Shown here piece after piece: positions 25,410 to 33,994 of a stretch of 64,000 nucleotides of DNA. The notes beneath the pieces are model-generated. The model ran no database searches and was not told the origin of the DNA. It worked only from the letters and a program-made list of their open reading frames with translations. Every line of letters begins with the position of its first letter. The first letter of the stretch is position 1. The stretch is from Cohnella caldifontis (GTDB lineage: Bacteria; Bacillota; Bacilli; Paenibacillales; Paenibacillaceae), in contig NZ_JAQZSJ010000001.1 of assembly GCF_029360585.1 (NCBI RefSeq), positions 496,001 to 560,000 of the forward strand. Reading direction: 5' to 3'. Made by a program: the position numbers and the translations under genes.

Positions 25410-26309
25410 TTACTCCATCCCCCGAAGCCGCGGGTCCAATGCGTCCCGCAGCGCGTCTCCCACCACGTTGAACGCCAGCACGACGATGAGAATCGCGACG
25501 CCGGGAGCCAGAGACAGGACCGGGTTGGACAGCAGATACCGGTAGCCGTCGTTGACCATCGACCCCCAGGACGCCCCGGGAGGCGCGATGCCGAGACCCA
25601 GGAAGCTGAGCCCGGCCTCGGCCAGGATCGCCATGCCGAGGTTCATCGTGAGCAGCACGATCAGCGGCGAGAGGCAATTGGGCAGCACGTGCACGAGCAT
25701 GTTCCTCACGTTGCCGACCCCCGTCACGACGCCGGCCATCACGTAATCCGACTGCTTGACGGACAGCACCTGTCCGCGCATCAACCGGGCGTAGGCGGGC
25801 ACGATCGCGATGCCGAGCGCCACGATGACGTTCACGATGCCTCCGCCGAGAATCGCGCCGAGCGCCATGGCCAGCACGATCATCGGAATGGCGATCATCG
25901 CGTCCATGACGCGCATGAGCACCGTATCCACCCAGCCGCCGAAAAAGCCCGACAGCAGGCCGATCGTCATCCCGATCGCCCCGGCGATGAGGACCGCGAC
26001 GAGGCCGACGATCAGCGAAACCCGGGATCCGTAAATAATCCGGCTTAGCACGTCGCGGCCCAGCATGTCGGTCCCGAGCCAATATTCGGCTGAAGGCTGT
26101 TTCAGAGACATCGACAAATCTTGACCATAAGGGTCGTGCGGCGCAAGCAGCGGAGCGAATATCGCCATCAGCACCATAAGCGTGAGAACGCTGAGTCCCG
26201 CAATCACGATCTTGCGGGCGAGGAATACGCGCAAAAACCGTCTGACGCTGCTCGTTTGCGGAGGCAGCTCAAACATGGAAGCAGCATCGGCTGCGGATGG
26301 TGTCGTCAT
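25410..26309 (-). CDS. ABC transporter permease, DppC type
   Basis: 299 residues, cytoplasmic N-tail then six membrane segments. Family markers are APHDPYGQDLSMSLKQPSAEYWLGTDMLGRDVLSRIIYGSRVSL near 55-100 and the EAA-type loop LAEAGLSFLGLGIAPPGASWGSM near 230. It forms the channel with DppB, encoded 16 bp upstream. Three of the four binding proteins in the window are in other operons under the same operator, the fourth likewise, so this channel probably serves all of them. Confidence 0.95.
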   Translation of the reverse strand: MTTPSAADAASMFELPPQTSSVRRFLRVFLARKIVIAGLSVLTLMVLMAIFAPLLAPHDPYGQDLSMSLKQPSAEYWLGTDMLGRDVLSRIIYGSRVSLIVGLVAVLIAGAIGMTIGLLSGFFGGWVDTVLMRVMDAMIAIPMIVLAMALGAILGGGIVNVIVALGIAIVPAYARLMRGQVLSVKQSDYVMAGVVTGVGNVRNMLVHVLPNCLSPLIVLLTMNLGMAILAEAGLSFLGLGIAPPGASWGSMVNDGYRYLLSNPVLSLAPGVAILIVVLAFNVVGDALRDALDPRLRGME

Positions 26310-26325
26310 TGGAGTCCCTCCCCGG

Positions 26326-27273
26326 TTATTTGCCCAAACGAATTCTAGGATCGATGAGGCCGTAAGCGATATCGACCGCCAAATTGCCGAGCGCGACCAC
26401 GCTGGCCACGATCAGCACGACGCTCTGCACGACGACGTAATCTTTGCCGAAGATCGATTGCACCATCAACCGGCCCATGCCGGGGATGTTGAATACCTGC
26501 TCGATAAACACCGATCCGCCGACCAGCGAGGCCAGCCCCATGCCCAGAATCGTGATGATCGGGATGAGCGCGTTGCGCAGCGCGTGCTTCATGATGACGC
26601 GGTTTTCCTTCACGCCTTTGGCGCGCGCCGTGCGGATATAGTCCTGCCGGATCACCTCGAGCATGGAGGAGCGGGTCTGGCGGGCCAACGTCGCCAGCGC
26701 GCCGAGCGACAGCAAGACGACCGGCATCACCGTCTGGCGGAAGCTTTGCCCCAAATCTTCGAACGGGGACGTGTACCCTTGCACCGGCAGCCAGCCCAGC
26801 TTCAAGCTGAACAAGTAGACGCCGAGAATGCCCAGCCAAAATACCGGTACCGCCATGCCGAGGTTCGCGGTGACGGTGATGAGCGAATCCAGCCACCCGC
26901 CGCGTTTCACGGCCGCGATGATGCCGGCCGGGATTCCGAGCACGATCGCCAGTACGAAGGCGCTTAACCCGATGTGGAAAGAAATCGGGAGCCGGTCCCG
27001 AACGAGCTGACCTACGTCCTCGTTATACGAAATCGATCGTCCCAAATCGCCCTGCAGCACGTTCAACAGCCAATCCGCGTATTGAACGGGCAAAGGTTTG
27101 TCGAGCCCCAGTTCGGTCCTCAGGCGCTCGATCTCTTCCACGGAAGCCTGATCGCCCAGCATGATGGCCACCGGGTCGCCCGGCAGCATATGCATGATCG
27201 TGAAGACGATAAGGCTTACGATGAACAGGATCGCGATCGTCATAATCAACCTTCGCACGATAAAGGTCAGCAT
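26326..27273 (-). CDS. ABC transporter permease, DppB type
   Basis: 315 residues with six membrane segments and the DppB N-terminus FIVRRLIMTIAILFIVSLIVFTIMHMLPGDPVAIMLG. The EAA loop region reads IRTARAKGVKENRVIMKHALRNALIPIITILG, the end DIAYGLIDPRIRLGK. First gene of operon P4, followed by DppC and the fused ATPase. Expected role: import of peptide-like or other oligomeric solutes across the cytoplasmic membrane. Confidence 0.95.
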   Translation of the reverse strand: MLTFIVRRLIMTIAILFIVSLIVFTIMHMLPGDPVAIMLGDQASVEEIERLRTELGLDKPLPVQYADWLLNVLQGDLGRSISYNEDVGQLVRDRLPISFHIGLSAFVLAIVLGIPAGIIAAVKRGGWLDSLITVTANLGMAVPVFWLGILGVYLFSLKLGWLPVQGYTSPFEDLGQSFRQTVMPVVLLSLGALATLARQTRSSMLEVIRQDYIRTARAKGVKENRVIMKHALRNALIPIITILGMGLASLVGGSVFIEQVFNIPGMGRLMVQSIFGKDYVVVQSVVLIVASVVALGNLAVDIAYGLIDPRIRLGK

Positions 27274-27304
27274 GTTTCCAGGTCTCCCTCTCTCTGTTTC
27301 GATT

Positions 27305-27319
27305 TGTCAGCGCTTACAA
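27305..27319 (-). promoter_or_regulatory. cre site in the P4 leader
   Basis: Minus strand TTGTAAGCGCTGACA fits WTGNAANCGNWNNCW at all fixed positions. It lies about 33 bases downstream of the start point predicted from the -10 at 27359-27364, where CcpA would act as a roadblock. Confidence 0.6.
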
Positions 27320-27358
27320 TCCCTGCATACGGTCAAGCTGCGGGATCTATTTTTCTCC

Positions 27359-27440
27359 ATTGTAAAGAAACGAGTTGCTTTGGGAAACCTGCAAAAAGTA
27401 GGAATCGCAAGGGGATTTTTCAGTCACCGTAGACGAATGC
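27359..27440 (-). promoter_or_regulatory. Promoter P4 with paired operators (Dpp transporter operon)
   Basis: Distal operator GCATTCGTCTACGGTGACTG (27440-27421), proximal CGATTCCTACTTTTTGCAGG (27407-27388, the weaker copy), offset 33 bp; 23 bp; -10 TACAAT (27364-27359). The -35 position reads TTTCCC. Confidence 0.7.
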
Positions 27441-27745
27441 GGCTAAACGGCCGCAAACGAAAAAAACTACGGCTGACCCACTCGCATCCCAGGTCGAAAA
27501 ACACGGACACCATCAGGTTTAAGGGACACAGAGGACGTTATCGGGGCATTCCTCAACCTATCGTATTCTAACGGACACGATTGCACTTATTCAGCAAAAA
27601 TACCGCTGATTAGCCGCGAAGTGTTGCGCTTAAGGTCCGTGTTGTCCGTTACGATTTGAAAAACGTTGACATTGCCCCAATAACGGCTGTGGTGTCCGTA
27701 ACGATCGGCATAAGGCCAATCTTCAGTATGTCAATTAGTCATCCG
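27441..27745. other. Intergenic stretch with repeated GGACAC/GTGTCC words
   Basis: About 300 bp with no convincing gene. It holds GGACAC at 27505, 27524 and 27573, and the reverse-orientation related words GTCCGTTACGAT (27644-27655) and GTCCGTAACGAT (27694-27705); TAACGGACACGAT at 27569-27582 is an inverted partner. Lower GC than the flanking genes. Could be a degenerate mobile repeat, a distal control region or an RNA; nothing decides. Confidence 0.4.
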
Positions 27746-27748
27746 TAG

Positions 27749-27787
27749 AAAAAAAAACCGTCAGGCGGAACGTCCGCCTGACGGTTT
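27749..27787 (-). terminator. Rho-independent terminator of operon P5
   Basis: Perfect 15-bp stem (AAACCGTCAGGCGGA with its complement) around a 3-base loop, followed on the minus strand by a run of nine T residues. It lies 26 bp after CapA copy 3. Confidence 0.93.
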
Positions 27788-27812
27788 GATTCCTGCTCAG
27801 CGTCCATCGCGG

Positions 27813-28925
27813 TCAATCCGCGCGAATCAGGATTTCGTCCCCCGCCCATTCGTACTTCGCGTTGAGCCTCGCCTTGCGGGTGATTTTCTCCACGTAGTCC
27901 ATCACTTCCTGCCCTCTGCCGTCCCGCCCCAGCACGACCGGTTTGCCCGACTTCTCGATGATGCATGGCAACCACCCGGTTTGCACGATCGCCCCGTCTT
28001 CGATTACGCATTTGGCGATCATCGTATAGACGGCTTCCGGATGGAACGGGTAAGTCGGATACTCCGGATCGGGCTCGAATCCGAACAGCTCGATGCGGCG
28101 CATCGCCCAGGAATCGGGATCCTTATCGGCCGACGGCGCCAGCAAGGGCACCCACGTGACGAAATTGCAGAGTCCATGGTAGATCGTCTTCCCTTTGTAC
28201 ACTTCCGCCCCCCGGAGGATATGGGCATGGTGCGCGACCACCAGATCGGCTCCGGCATCGACGGCCGCATAGGAGACTTGCTGCTCGTACTGGGCGATTT
28301 TGGCCGGCGTATGCCCGATGCCCTTGTGGAACGCCACGACGAGTACGTCGCACAGCGGGCGCAGCGCGCGGATATCGTCTTCCATCGCTTTCAAAGTCCG
28401 CATCGTCGCCCACGAGTAGACGGTCGGAGGACCGCCCGGCGTCTCATGCTCCAATTCGTAATGCGTGATGATCTCCAGATAGGGGTTGCCCGGTTTGTCC
28501 GCGGCGGCCCAAGTCGATTTCGGGCCGACGCAGTTGTAATTCAGGTAACCGATCCGCGTCCCGCCCCGCTCGAGGATGACGGGGCGCTTCGCTTCCTCCA
28601 GGTTCATGCCGGCGCCGACATGGGCGATCCGATGCCGGTCCAGCCACTCGATCGTGTCTTCCACCCCGGCGGCTCCCGCGTCCATCAGATGGTTCCCGGC
28701 CATCGTAACCAGATCGAAACCGTTCGTTGCGAGCGGACCGAGGTGGTCCGGATGGCGGCCGAGCTCCATCGCCTGGCGGTCCCGCGTCGTATGCGTGACT
28801 TCCAGCTGCCCGACGACGAGATCCGCCTCCTGCAGCGTCGACTTGACTTCGGAGAAATAGGGTTCGGGATCGGGGCCCAGTATGATATCCCCGACGTTCA
28901 GCATCGTCAATCGGCTGCGGGTCAT
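27813..28925 (-). CDS. CapA-like metallophosphoesterase-fold protein (copy 3)
   Basis: 370 residues, no signal peptide. NVGDIILGPDPEPYF, TMAGNHLMDAG, HVGAGMNLEEAKRPVILERGGTRIGYLNYNCVGPK, VVAHHAHILRGAEVYKGKTIYHGLCNF. The family SLGNF near 245 is HGLCNF here, and copy 1 has SLGNG, so this loop varies. Last gene of operon P5, 17 bp after a binding-lipoprotein gene. A cytosolic metal-dependent hydrolase is inferred from the fold; capsule or poly-gamma-glutamate synthesis is unlikely without partner genes and membrane anchor. Confidence 0.85.
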   Translation of the reverse strand: MTRSRLTMLNVGDIILGPDPEPYFSEVKSTLQEADLVVGQLEVTHTTRDRQAMELGRHPDHLGPLATNGFDLVTMAGNHLMDAGAAGVEDTIEWLDRHRIAHVGAGMNLEEAKRPVILERGGTRIGYLNYNCVGPKSTWAAADKPGNPYLEIITHYELEHETPGGPPTVYSWATMRTLKAMEDDIRALRPLCDVLVVAFHKGIGHTPAKIAQYEQQVSYAAVDAGADLVVAHHAHILRGAEVYKGKTIYHGLCNFVTWVPLLAPSADKDPDSWAMRRIELFGFEPDPEYPTYPFHPEAVYTMIAKCVIEDGAIVQTGWLPCIIEKSGKPVVLGRDGRGQEVMDYVEKITRKARLNAKYEWAGDEILIRAD

Positions 28926-28942
28926 GCTCCGTGCCTCCCTGC

Positions 28943-30565
28943 TTACTTATCCAGCCATGCGTTCTCGGGCGTGAATACCGTCATGTAAGTTTGGTTGATG
29001 CCGGAATCTTTGACGTACGACTGAAGCGCCGCCGGAGCGGTGTCGACGTACATCGCGTATGCGAGAGCGTACTCGTCGAAAACCTTCTTCTGCAATTCCA
29101 AGGAAATCTGTTTCTTCGTCTCTTGGTCTTTGGCGGTTTTGGCCTGCTCCAGCAGCTGGGTCACGTCGTCGGGATGCAAAATGTTGTTCGCGTACAGCGG
29201 GCCGCCTACGCCGAAATTGCGCGGCATGTACAAGGCCAGGTCGGCGTCCCCCCGGAAGTTGTACGGCATGATGCCGTCCCACTTGCCTTTGGCGCCCGTC
29301 ATTTCCTGGAACTTGGCGGTATCGAGCACTTCGATCTTGGCGTCGATTCCGACGCGGGCCAAATAGCCTTGCATCGCGGTGACCATCTGATCCTGGCCGA
29401 TGCTGTAAATCGTCGTTTTGAAGCCGTTCGGATAACCCGCGTCTTTCAGGAGCTGCTTGGCCTTTTCCGGATCGTATTTCAGGCCTTCCACGTCGGGATT
29501 GTAGGACCAGGACGTCTGGGTGCCCCACTGGTTCGTCACCAGCGCAAACCCGCCCAAAATGGACGTTACCAGTTCCTGACGGTCGATCGCGTACCCCAGC
29601 GCTTGCCGCACCCGAACGTCGGCGAACGGCGAGTTCGGATTCGCGCTGTCGGTGATGAGACCGCCCGCCCGCGCGCCCAATCCGGACTGCAGTTTAATGA
29701 CGTTGCCGGACCCCGTCAATTGCTTCGCGATATCCGCGGGCACGTTCAGGAACGCGTCTACGTCTTTGTTCTGGAACGTGGCGGACGCGGTCAGCGGGTC
29801 GGCGATGACGCTCCATTCGATGCCGTCCAGATAAGGCTTGCCCTGCTGCCAATAACCGGCGAATTTCTTATACTTGACGGACACGTCCTGCTGGAAGCTG
29901 ACGAACTCGAACGGACCGGTCCCGACCGGATGCTTGGAGATCCCGTCCTGGCCCATTTGCTGATAGGCCGTCGGCGACATGATCCAGAGGAAGTTGGCGA
30001 CGGACTCGACCATGCTGCTGTTCCACTGCGACAGGTTCAGTTTGACGGTAGAAGCGTCGACGACGTCGACGGAAGCGAGGTCCTTGAACTCCTGCCGCTT
30101 CGCTTCGATCATCAGGTCCAGGTTGAATTTCACCGCTTCGGCGTTAAAATCCGTGCCGTCGTGGAACTTTACGCCCTGTTTCAGCTTGTACGTGATCGTC
30201 TTGGCGTCCGGGTCGGTCTCCCAGCTCTCCGCCAGCCACGGCACGATATTGCCCTTCTCGTCGTAACGGCCCAGCGTCTCGAGCGCGGGCACCGCCATCA
30301 GCACTTCCTGCACGGTCCGGGATTTCGGGACCAAGCCAAGATTGACGGGCGCGCCGGTCATGGCGATCTTCAGCACGCCGCCGGTTTTCGGCGAACCCGG
30401 GCTGGCGTCCTTGCCGGAATCCGCCGGCTGCGAAGCGCCGGACGACGCCGCGGGCGTTTTCTCCCCGTTGTCTTTGGAACAGCCCGCCAGAATGGCAGCC
30501 GCAAGCAGACTGATTACCGCTAAAACCGTAATCCATTTCTTGGAAAACGATGCGTTTCTAGACAT
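28943..30565 (-). CDS. Dpp/Opp-type ABC transporter binding lipoprotein 3
   Basis: 540 residues. Signal peptide MSRNASFSKKWITVLAVISLLAAAILAGC with lipobox LAGC (Cys29), then a Ser/Pro linker. Family-5 motifs: KLKQGVKFHDGTDFNAEAVKFNLDLMIEAKRQE, KHPVGTGPFEFVSFQQDVSVKYKKFAGYWQQGKPYLDGIEW, VRVRQALGYAIDRQELV, LKYDPEKAKQLLKDAGYPNGFKTTIY. It is encoded between the CoA-transferase and CapA copy 3, with no permease of its own. The ligand may be the compound whose CoA ester the neighbouring transferase forms, which is inference. Confidence 0.94.
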   Translation of the reverse strand: MSRNASFSKKWITVLAVISLLAAAILAGCSKDNGEKTPAASSGASQPADSGKDASPGSPKTGGVLKIAMTGAPVNLGLVPKSRTVQEVLMAVPALETLGRYDEKGNIVPWLAESWETDPDAKTITYKLKQGVKFHDGTDFNAEAVKFNLDLMIEAKRQEFKDLASVDVVDASTVKLNLSQWNSSMVESVANFLWIMSPTAYQQMGQDGISKHPVGTGPFEFVSFQQDVSVKYKKFAGYWQQGKPYLDGIEWSVIADPLTASATFQNKDVDAFLNVPADIAKQLTGSGNVIKLQSGLGARAGGLITDSANPNSPFADVRVRQALGYAIDRQELVTSILGGFALVTNQWGTQTSWSYNPDVEGLKYDPEKAKQLLKDAGYPNGFKTTIYSIGQDQMVTAMQGYLARVGIDAKIEVLDTAKFQEMTGAKGKWDGIMPYNFRGDADLALYMPRNFGVGGPLYANNILHPDDVTQLLEQAKTAKDQETKKQISLELQKKVFDEYALAYAMYVDTAPAALQSYVKDSGINQTYMTVFTPENAWLDK

Positions 30566-30609
30566 GAGTCCTTACGCTCCCTTTAGTGGTTTGTTTACTC
30601 ATCTGCCAA

Positions 30610-31827
30610 TCAAATGACTCCCTCTTGCCGCAAACGTTCGATCTCCTCGTCGGCCAGTCCCAGCATCCCTTTGTAGACATCGTCGTTATGCTGGCCGAGG
30701 AGAGGCGCGGGCCTAAGCGCGACTTCGGAATCCGACAGCTTCATCGAATTGCCGGGAATGACCATTTTCCCGCGTACCGGGTGGTCGATCTCGACCATCG
30801 TTCCCCGCTGGCGCAAATAAGCGTCGCGGGTAATGTCAAGGGTCGAAAACACCGCGCTGATCGGCACGTCGGCCGCGCCGAGTTCCGCCATCGCCTCTTC
30901 TTTCGTTCTTTCGCGCGTCCAGGCGCGAATGAGGGCATCCACCTCCTCACGGTGCTCGTATCGCGATTCCGGCGTCGCGAAGCGGGGATCGTCCAGCAGA
31001 TCTTCGCGTCCGATCGCTTTCAGGAGCCTTTTCCACTGCGGGCTTCCGGGCACGCGCGACGTGTAGATGAATACATAATCGTTTTGGCCGCCGGGCTTGC
31101 AGGGATATACGTTGCAGGGAGCGACCGCGGCCATCGGCATCGCGTTGCCGACCCGCGGCGCTTCCTCGCCCGTCATGAACTGGCGTCCCCAGGCCGAACG
31201 GCTGAAGTTGATCATGACGTCCTGCATCGCCACTTCGATTTTCTGTCCGCGTCCCGTCGCGGTCCGTTGGTACAAAGCCGCCAAGATCGCGATGGCGCAA
31301 TGGTAGCCGGTTCCGCTGTCGGCCAGGTTGACCCCGGCGTGCATCGGCGGTCCGTCCGCTTCCCCGGTAATACTCATGACGACGCCCGCCGCCTGTCCGA
31401 TGGCGTCGAATGCCGGAAAATCGGCGTAGGGACCGTCCGAGCCGAAGCCTTTAATCTGGGCGTATACGATTCGCGGATTCACGGAACGGATCGTCTCGTA
31501 ATCGAAGCCGAGCCGCTCGATCACGCCGGGCGAGAAGTTCTCGACCAGCACGTCGGCTTTCTCCGCCAGCTTGAGAACCAGCGCCCGGCCTTCCGGCCGT
31601 TTCACGTCGACGGTGATCGACTTCTTGTTCGAATTCAGCAAGATGAACCCGTAGGAATCGGCCCCTTTCTTGTCGGCGGAAGCTCCTCGCCCTTGCTCGC
31701 CCGTGACGGGCCGTTCCAGCTTGATGACTTCCGCTCCGAGCCAGGCCAACGTCTGCGTGCATACCGTCCCCGCTTCGAACTGCGTAAAATCCAGTACAAC
31801 GACCCCTTCGAGCGCTGTTCGGTCCAT
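30610..31827 (-). CDS. Class III CoA-transferase (CaiB/BaiF family)
   Basis: 405 residues, the standard length. MDRTALEGVVVLDFTQFEAGTVCTQTLAWLGAEVIKLERP is the family N-terminus; the catalytic aspartate is in GVNLADSGTGYHCAIAILAAL (near 173), followed by the family segments GRGQKIEVAMQDVMI and GLLADEEI-like end (GLADEEIERLRQEGVI). Such enzymes move CoA between carboxylic acids, for example succinyl-CoA to aryl- or alkyl-succinates, carnitine or formate/oxalate. First gene of operon P5, with AAAGGAGAGG before the ATG. Donor and acceptor cannot be named from sequence. Confidence 0.93.
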   Translation of the reverse strand: MDRTALEGVVVLDFTQFEAGTVCTQTLAWLGAEVIKLERPVTGEQGRGASADKKGADSYGFILLNSNKKSITVDVKRPEGRALVLKLAEKADVLVENFSPGVIERLGFDYETIRSVNPRIVYAQIKGFGSDGPYADFPAFDAIGQAAGVVMSITGEADGPPMHAGVNLADSGTGYHCAIAILAALYQRTATGRGQKIEVAMQDVMINFSRSAWGRQFMTGEEAPRVGNAMPMAAVAPCNVYPCKPGGQNDYVFIYTSRVPGSPQWKRLLKAIGREDLLDDPRFATPESRYEHREEVDALIRAWTRERTKEEAMAELGAADVPISAVFSTLDITRDAYLRQRGTMVEIDHPVRGKMVIPGNSMKLSDSEVALRPAPLLGQHNDDVYKGMLGLADEEIERLRQEGVI

Positions 31828-31863
31828 GCCGTTCCTCTCCTTTGCTCCTCTTCGATCCCTAGG

Positions 31864-31878
31864 TGAAATCGCTTTCTT
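31864..31878 (+). promoter_or_regulatory. cre-like site in the P5 leader
   Basis: TGAAATCGCTTTCT fits the core TGNAANCGNWNNCW; only the outer flanking base deviates. It lies 10-25 bases downstream of the P5 start expected from TATAAT at 31894-31899. Confidence 0.5.
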
Positions 31879-31893
31879 TGTCTATTTTCGTCT

Positions 31894-31976
31894 ATTATAA
31901 GAGAGGGTTATGTTTCCGTAAAACGTGCACCGTGGACGAAAAGCCCATACGCGAATCCGGCGCGGTGTAGAAACCG
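31894..31976 (-). promoter_or_regulatory. Promoter P5 with paired operators (CoA-transferase operon)
   Basis: Distal operator CGGTTTCTACACCGCGCCGG (31976-31957), proximal CTTTTCGTCCACGGTGCACG (31943-31924), offset 33 bp; here 24 bp separate it from a perfect -10 TATAAT (31899-31894). The proximal core CGTCCA-N3-TGCACG is close to a perfect dyad. -35 position TTTACG. Confidence 0.78.
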
Positions 31977-32034
31977 GATCACCGGAGCCGTTGCCATGCC
32001 GGTGCGGCGGTCCGTTTCGCGCGGCCCCATGAAG

Positions 32035-32072
32035 AAAAACGACCCTGCCCTCATGTGCCGGGCACCGGGTCG
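32035..32072 (-). terminator. Rho-independent terminator of operon P6
   Basis: Minus-strand hairpin with arms CGACCC and GGGTCG, extended by GTGCCC/GGGCA, then TTTTTCTTC. It lies 40 bp after the stop of the 174-residue gene. Confidence 0.8.
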
Positions 32073-32112
32073 TCCGATTTCGAATCCCCTGTTCGGAATG
32101 GTTCGAATGCCG

Positions 32113-32637
32113 TTACAGCAAACACAAGCGTCCTTCGAACAGGCCAAGCGGCCAGTATCCGAGTTCGAACAAGGCGATGGCGGGTTGAAGCGGATTCGAC
32201 TCCGGAGGTTCCCCGGCAAGCTCCCAGCCCGCCGCCAACCCGCTCACGTACATCGCGGCGCAGACCGCGTTTCGTACGGCTTCTTGTCCGAACGCCTGCA
32301 ATACGGGAAACGCGCCTCCGAAAGCGGCGTGAAAGACCGCTTCGGGCAGGTCGTCCGCGGCGAAAGAAAGAACCTCCATTCGGCCGTTGCGTTCGGCTGC
32401 CGTTCGGATTCGCTCCGGCAGTTCGAATAACGTCGGCCACATCGGACTGGAGGTGATGTCGTAACGTTTGACGAATTCGCCCGCCTCCGGCAGCGTCAGC
32501 CAACGGACGGGAACGTCCGGCAAGCCGAATGCGGCCTTAACCGGTTCGAGCAGCGCCTCCGCCCGGTCCCGCGAATCCGGATTCCCGATGGACGCAAACC
32601 ACGGGATCGCGGACATCCGATCGATCCAAGTTTTCAT
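32113..32637 (-). CDS. Conserved-looking protein of unknown function, 174 residues
   Basis: I do not recognise the family. Start ATG (MKTWIDRMSAIPWFASIGNPDSRDRAEALLEPVKAAF...) with GAGGAG upstream, 20 bp after the thioesterase gene, and a terminator follows, so it is a genuine last gene of operon P6. The protein looks soluble and alpha-helical, with LPDVPVRWLTLPEAGEFVKRYDITSSPMWPTLFELPERIRTA and a C-terminal GYWPLGLFEGRLCLL. Trp/Pro/Leu-rich; no signal peptide, no clear metal motif and three scattered Cys at most. Its operon suggests a role with aryl- or acyl-CoA metabolism. Confidence 0.75.
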   Translation of the reverse strand: MKTWIDRMSAIPWFASIGNPDSRDRAEALLEPVKAAFGLPDVPVRWLTLPEAGEFVKRYDITSSPMWPTLFELPERIRTAAERNGRMEVLSFAADDLPEAVFHAAFGGAFPVLQAFGQEAVRNAVCAAMYVSGLAAGWELAGEPPESNPLQPAIALFELGYWPLGLFEGRLCLL

Positions 32638-32656
32638 TCGTTTTGCTCCTCACCCA

Positions 32657-33070
32657 TTAATGGTCGCCGCCGGCCGTCAAAGCCGCGCGGAGCGGGTCCG
32701 GGATCGCCGTCGCTTTGATCTGCCCGCTCGACCCGGTGATCCACGCGCGGACTTCGTAGCCTTCCGCGACGACCTCTTCGCCCCGGTAAATGGCGTGTCC
32801 GATTTTGACGGTCTTGTTGCCGACTTCTTGTACCGTCGACACGACTTTCGCGAGATCTTCGAACAACAGCGGCTTGCGGAATTGGCAGTGGGCCTCCAGC
32901 AGCGGAATGCCCAACTGCTCCGCCAACAGTTTGCGCGTGGAATATCCGATCGCGCCGAACATTTCATGGGAAGCCTGGTCCATCCATTTGTAAAAATTCG
33001 GATAATACGCGATGCCGGCCGCATCCGTCTCCCCGAAACGCACTTTGAACTCCCATTCGGTGCTTAACAT
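32657..33070 (-). CDS. 4-hydroxybenzoyl-CoA thioesterase-family (hot-dog) thioesterase
   Basis: 137 residues from ATG 33070 (MLSTEWEFKVRF...) behind AAAGGTGA; the upstream extension to 33112 lacks a ribosome site. Hot-dog fold with the 4HBT signature RFGETDAAGIAYYPNFYKWMDQASHE, whose Asp in ETDAAG is the catalytic residue of this subfamily, and a C-terminal AWITGSSGQIKATAIPD. It hydrolyses acyl- or aryl-CoA esters in the cytosol. With a CoA ligase and an FAD monooxygenase in the same operon it could release gentisate from gentisyl-CoA to feed operon P1, which is inference. Confidence 0.9.
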   Translation of the reverse strand: MLSTEWEFKVRFGETDAAGIAYYPNFYKWMDQASHEMFGAIGYSTRKLLAEQLGIPLLEAHCQFRKPLLFEDLAKVVSTVQEVGNKTVKIGHAIYRGEEVVAEGYEVRAWITGSSGQIKATAIPDPLRAALTAGGDH

Positions 33071-33115
33071 GTTGGTCACCTTTCTTCGCCGCACCGCCGC
33101 GCGATCCGGCACCGC

Positions 33116-33985
33116 TCAGAACAGGGCCGGAGGGGGCGATTGCGGCATGGATTCCCGCAAAAAGCGTCCGATTTCCTCTTCGCCGAAGCATTCGCCGGCG
33201 GCTTCCAGTTCGGCAACCGGGCGGGCATACCCCCACACGGACAACTTCGTGCCGCCGACGGCCAAGCATTGTCCGGTCACTTCCGCTCCTTCGGGGGATG
33301 CCAGAAAACCGAGCAGCGGCGCGACCTGCGAAGGCTTGCGCGCCTTCATCCGCTCGAGCGTCTCCCGGCCGACCGCCTTCAGCAGCACTTCTTCCGGAAT
33401 GCTTTCGGACATCAGCGTCCAGGCGGCGGGGATGACCGCGTTCACGGCAATGCCGCGTTTGCGCAGTTCGGCGCTCCACGTCAGCGTCATCGCCAGCAGC
33501 CCGCCCTTGGCGGCCGCGTAATTCGTCTGTCCGGGATTGCCGCCGAGTCCGGACGCGGCGATCATGTTGATGATGCGCCCGCCTCCCCGTTCGATCATAA
33601 AGGGCACGGCCGATTTGGCGCAATAGAATGCCCCTTTCAAATTGGCGTCCACCACTTCGTCGAATTGCCGGATGGACATCCGGAGTAAAAGCTGGTCGCG
33701 CACGAGGGCGGCGTTGTTGATCAACACGTCGACCGCGCCGAAGCGGGCCGCCGTTTCCCGAACGATCCGGTCCGCGCCCTCCGGTTCGGCGACCGTCTCC
33801 CGGATCGCCAGCATGCTTCCGCGATACGCCTGCAGACGTTCCTCGACCCGGCGCAGGCGAGCCTCGTCGATATCGGCTATCGCCGCGTTCGCGCCCCGCG
33901 AAAGAAAGTATTCCGCCGCCGCCGAACCGATCCCCCCGGCCCCTCCGGTAATCAGGACGGTCATGTCACGAAATCCGCGCTCCAT
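33116..33985 (-). CDS. SDR-family oxidoreductase, FabG-like
   Basis: 289 residues. Rossmann motif ITGGAGGIGSAAAEYFLSRGA, NNAALVRDQLLLRMS, catalytic triad serine in INMIAASGLGGN, with YAAAK (QTNYAAAKGGLL). The D in AIADIDEARL after beta-2 favours NAD(H). The C-terminal ~45 residues beyond LAVGGTKLSVWG are longer than in FabG. In beta-oxidation-like operons such enzymes act as 3-hydroxyacyl-CoA dehydrogenases. Start ATG 33985 lies 10 bp after the ligase stop; ATG 33964 (MTVLITGG) with GGAG further upstream is an alternative. Confidence 0.9.
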   Translation of the reverse strand: MERGFRDMTVLITGGAGGIGSAAAEYFLSRGANAAIADIDEARLRRVEERLQAYRGSMLAIRETVAEPEGADRIVRETAARFGAVDVLINNAALVRDQLLLRMSIRQFDEVVDANLKGAFYCAKSAVPFMIERGGGRIINMIAASGLGGNPGQTNYAAAKGGLLAMTLTWSAELRKRGIAVNAVIPAAWTLMSESIPEEVLLKAVGRETLERMKARKPSQVAPLLGFLASPEGAEVTGQCLAVGGTKLSVWGYARPVAELEAAGECFGEEEIGRFLRESMPQSPPPALF

Positions 33986-33994
33986 CGCCTGTTC

